Positions 61,314-64,000 of a DNA stretch of 64,000 nt are shown here, piece by piece. The translations under genes were made by a program, and so were the position numbers. The notes under the pieces were generated by a model, which had not been told where the DNA came from, made no database searches, and saw nothing but the letters and a program-made list of their open reading frames with translations. Source of the stretch: Flavobacteriales bacterium (GTDB lineage: Bacteria; Bacteroidota; Bacteroidia; Flavobacteriales; JASBRU01); NCBI GenBank assembly GCA_030149285.1, contig JASBRU010000002.1:62001-126000 (forward strand). The letters are read 5' to 3'. How positions within the stretch are numbered: the first letter of the stretch is position 1; each line of letters begins with the position of its first letter.

Positions 61314-64000
61314 ATGAAAACAAATCAAACTAAAAACGCGCTACTTGTTGCATTATTTATAGCAATAGGTATAAATGTTAATGCACAAATATATACTGTT
61401 CCTTTTACAGAGGACTTTGATGGTCCTACATGGGTAGCAGGTGGTGGTGCGACTAGCCAAATAGATCCAGATTGGACAGCTACACCTCCTCCTACTGTTG
61501 GTACATCAATAATTTTTAAATGGATACCAAGTCCGGGTCTTGGTAATGGTCCTACAGTTGATTATACAGGTAATAATTTTATGTATGCTCCGCAAGATGC
61601 AGGATTGGTTTCGGGCTTAGTAGCAGATTTAATTACACCTAGTATAGATTTAAGTAGTGTTTCTACTACCCCAGTTTTATATTTTCACCAACATAGGTAC
61701 ATAGGGCCGGGTGTTTCTAACTTGGCAGATATGGATGTGGATGTAACTAATGATGATGGTATTACATGGACTAATGTATATAATGTAAATGTGCCAACTC
61801 ATCCAGCTGCTACATCACCATGGACTGAGATTACAGTTAATTTAAGTGCTTTTGCTGGAGATACTATTAAAATAAGATTTAGACAAACTTCAAAAGGTTG
61901 TTGTGGTGACCCATCTATAGATAATGTAAGGGTTCTTGGAAATTGTGTTTCATCTACAAATGCAATTGTGTCAAATATTACTGCTACCTCTGCAGATGTA
62001 TCATGGACACCGGGTTCGGCCACTGATTGGTTAGTAGAATATGGACCGTCTGGGTTTTCAATTGGAACGGGGACAAAACTTACCGTAAGTGGAACCCCAA
62101 TGGTTAATTTGACAAGCTTATCTAACTCCACACAGTATGATGTGTATATAACTGATAGTTGTGGGGCCTCTGACTATAGTCTACCACTACAAACATCTTT
62201 AAATACATTGTGCAATACTGTTTTTTCTGCTCCATATACTGAAGATTTTGATGGTTCCACATGGGTAGCAGGTGGCGGGGCAACTAGTCAAGTAGATCCT
62301 TGTTGGGTTGCTACACCTCCTCCTACTGTTGGTACATCAATAATTTTTAAATGGATACCAAGTCCGGGTCTCGGTAATGGTCCTACAGTTGATTATACAG
62401 GAAATAATTTTATGTATGCTCCGCAAGATGCAGGATTGGTTTCGGGTTTAGTAGCAGATTTAATTAGCCCACCTATTGATATAAGCTCACTTAGTATACC
62501 AACTTTGTTTTTTCATCAGCATAGGTATATAGGGCCGGGTGTTTCTAACTTGGCAGATATGGATGTTGATGTAACTAATGATGGGGGTGTTACATGGACC
62601 AATGTATATAGTATTAATACGCCCACGCATCCATCTGCTACATCACCTTGGACAGAGGTTGTGGTAAATTTAAATGCCTTTATTGGGGATACGGTTCGGG
62701 TTAGGTTTAGGCAAACTTCAAAAGGTTGCTGTGGAGATCCTTCTATTGATAACATAAGGTTAGATGAAGGACCATGTCCGCCATCAACAAATATTTCTGT
62801 AACCCATGTTACAGCTACAACTGCGGATGTTTCATGGATACCTGTGATAGCTACATCTTGGATGGTTGAATACGGTCCTGCCGGTTTTACGCCAGGCTCA
62901 GGTACTTTTATTCATGTAACCCCTACGCCAAGTGTAACCCTAACAAGCTTGTCTAATGGAACACACTATGATGTATATGTTTATGATAGTTGTGCGGTAG
63001 TTGGTTTAAGTGACCCAATTAAGGAGTCTTTTACTACTGTTTGTACAACGGTTTACCCGGCTCCATTTGTAGAAGATTTTGATGGGGCAAACTGGTTAGC
63101 TACGGCAGATGCAGTTGGTAATGTTATTGATCCTTGTTGGACCTCTAATCCTCCTACAAGCACAGGTCTTTCGTCTATTTTCAAATGGATTCCATCATTT
63201 GGACTAGGTAATGGCCCTGTTAGTGATTTTACTGGAGGACGATTTATGTATAGTCCACAAGACGCAGGGTTAGTTTCGGGTTTGATATCAGATTTAATTA
63301 CTCCGCAAATTGATGTAAGCACACTCATTGCTCCAACTTTATATTTTCATCAACATAGATATAGAGGAGGAGGAACTTCTTCTATAGCAGATATGGATGT
63401 CGATGTAACTAATGATGGGGGAGCTACATGGACTAATGTATATAGTATTACAGGGCAAACTCATTCATCTGCATCCTCTCCATGGACAGAAATAATGGTT
63501 GATCTTAGTTCATATGCTGGAGATACAATTCAGGTAAGGTTTAGACAAACCTCAAAAGGTTGCTGTGGAGACCCTTCTATTGATAATGTACGAGTTGAAG
63601 ATGCTCCTTGTGACGAGTCGACAAGTTTGATGGCTTCTAATATTACTAACAGTAGTGCTTTATTAAGCTGGAATTCTGGTGGCGCAAGTAACTGGATTGT
63701 AGAGTATGGGGTGCAGGGCTTTACTTTAGGCACAGGAACAAGAGTATCTACTTCTTCTAAGCCTATACTTATTACTTCACTCGCTCAAGGGACTTGCTAT
63801 GACTTTTATGTGCAAGATAGTTGTGGGCCTAATAGTTTAAGTATTTTTTCTGGCCCAACTACATTTTGTACGGATGCCTGCAACCCTATAGCATCTTTTG
63901 TAATTAACCCTTCTAGTCCTGTAAGTGGAGATAGTATTTTTAGTTTTGTAGCAAGCACATCTGTACAAGCAGACTCAATTTATTGGGACTTTGGCGATGG
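61314..64000 (+). CDS. Giant repetitive secreted adhesin-like protein, 3' end missing
   Basis: The frame opens at the ATG of MKTNQTKNALLVALF and is uninterrupted to the window end (at least 895 codons). There is a signal peptide (1-25, ends VNAQ). Three tandem units of about 277 residues follow, each a jelly-roll of the choice-of-anchor J/cleaved-adhesin type ('TEDFDG', 'FKWIPS.GLGNGP', 'PQDAGLVSGL', 'RFRQTSKGCCGDPSIDN') joined to a fibronectin-III-like module ('ATSADVSW', 'WLVEYGPSGF', 'YDVYITDSC'). After the third unit a PKD-type domain begins ('SIYWDFGDG'). A T9SS tail at the missing C-terminus is expected but unseen. Confidence 0.88.
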   Translation, partial: MKTNQTKNALLVALFIAIGINVNAQIYTVPFTEDFDGPTWVAGGGATSQIDPDWTATPPPTVGTSIIFKWIPSPGLGNGPTVDYTGNNFMYAPQDAGLVSGLVADLITPSIDLSSVSTTPVLYFHQHRYIGPGVSNLADMDVDVTNDDGITWTNVYNVNVPTHPAATSPWTEITVNLSAFAGDTIKIRFRQTSKGCCGDPSIDNVRVLGNCVSSTNAIVSNITATSADVSWTPGSATDWLVEYGPSGFSIGTGTKLTVSGTPMVNLTSLSNSTQYDVYITDSCGASDYSLPLQTSLNTLCNTVFSAPYTEDFDGSTWVAGGGATSQVDPCWVATPPPTVGTSIIFKWIPSPGLGNGPTVDYTGNNFMYAPQDAGLVSGLVADLISPPIDISSLSIPTLFFHQHRYIGPGVSNLADMDVDVTNDGGVTWTNVYSINTPTHPSATSPWTEVVVNLNAFIGDTVRVRFRQTSKGCCGDPSIDNIRLDEGPCPPSTNISVTHVTATTADVSWIPVIATSWMVEYGPAGFTPGSGTFIHVTPTPSVTLTSLSNGTHYDVYVYDSCAVVGLSDPIKESFTTVCTTVYPAPFVEDFDGANWLATADAVGNVIDPCWTSNPPTSTGLSSIFKWIPSFGLGNGPVSDFTGGRFMYSPQDAGLVSGLISDLITPQIDVSTLIAPTLYFHQHRYRGGGTSSIADMDVDVTNDGGATWTNVYSITGQTHSSASSPWTEIMVDLSSYAGDTIQVRFRQTSKGCCGDPSIDNVRVEDAPCDESTSLMASNITNSSALLSWNSGGASNWIVEYGVQGFTLGTGTRVSTSSKPILITSLAQGTCYDFYVQDSCGPNSLSIFSGPTTFCTDACNPIASFVINPSSPVSGDSIFSFVASTSVQADSIYWDFGD
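61389..63045 (+). repeat. Tandem 831-base repeats within the adhesin gene (units 1 and 2)
   Basis: Units begin at about 61389 and 62220, with a third, more diverged unit at about 63050. Bases 61481-61634 and 62312-62465 (offset 831) differ at only three of 154 positions, all silent (CTT/CTC, GGT/GGA, GGC/GGT). Flanking parts of the units are less alike, so this core looks recently homogenised. Confidence 0.85.

Noticed and set aside
61389-64000. CRISPR-like or satellite repeat
   Set aside because: The repeats are about 831 bases, in frame and encode domains, so they are protein repeats.

Overview
The window reads as chromosome of a Bacteroidota member, most likely a marine-type Flavobacteriales. 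The evidence is the AT-rich composition, two proteins with C-terminal type IX secretion (T9SS) sorting tails, a PorV/PorQ-family protein, many lipoproteins with short lipoboxes, and promoters of the Bacteroidota form TAnnTTTG close to start codons. No rRNA, tRNA, CRISPR array, insertion sequence or coherent prophage was seen. Coding density is high and both strands are used. Genes at both ends run off the window.

Layout. 1-3504 (minus): two related small lipoproteins, a T9SS-exported protein and a glyoxalase-II-like hydrolase. 3598-7281: a very large TolB-propeller/outer-membrane barrel fusion and a half-size TSUP permease. 7285-9211: three tandem paralogous Cys-rich lipoproteins. 9261-11453: recQ. 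11552-14415: a kdsD-tatC-AhpD-like-lptB operon serving the envelope, ended by a terminator. 14472-16608 (minus): a class V aminotransferase, pssA and purS with overlapping ends. 16707-20743: PorV-like, lnt, two tiny paralogous membrane proteins and terC. 20854-34987: lpd, a 7TMR-DISM histidine kinase, a secreted subtilase, a roughly 2000-residue hybrid kinase with a PAS array, and pabB. 35059-39980: tilS, a small membrane protein, a DsbD-like protein, gmhA and a YopX-domain protein. 39981-40295 is the only long gene-free stretch. It holds a terminator, a promoter-like box, a 14-codon ORF and three strong hairpins upstream of rsgA. 41490-48411: a cupin, yifB, an unknown secreted protein, two near-identical DUF3817 genes flanking a serine hydrolase, and a large TPR lipoprotein. 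48552-53227: a DUF5686 barrel, then an ECF sigma / membrane regulator / DUF4097 operon. 53364-56546: an unknown secreted protein, an sdpR-sdpI-hydrolase operon with a palindromic operator, and DUF1697. 56713-59697: a thioredoxin-like / ApbE / DUF4266 / DUF3570 operon. 59700-64000: a DUF4846 lipoprotein, a membrane-protein gene broken by an in-frame amber codon, and the start of a huge repetitive adhesin.

Functionally the window is dominated by envelope biology: LPS/Kdo/heptose (kdsD, lptB, gmhA), lipoprotein maturation (lnt), phospholipid synthesis (pssA), protein export (tatC, PorV-like, T9SS cargo), extracytoplasmic thiol and flavin redox (DsbD-like, thioredoxin-like, ApbE) and envelope sensing (ECF sigma, 7TMR-DISM and hybrid kinases). 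The best candidates for undescribed biology are the structured leader before rsgA, the ApbE-DUF4266-DUF3570 operon with its Gly/Cys tail peptide and upstream palindrome, and the tandem Cys-rich lipoprotein family.
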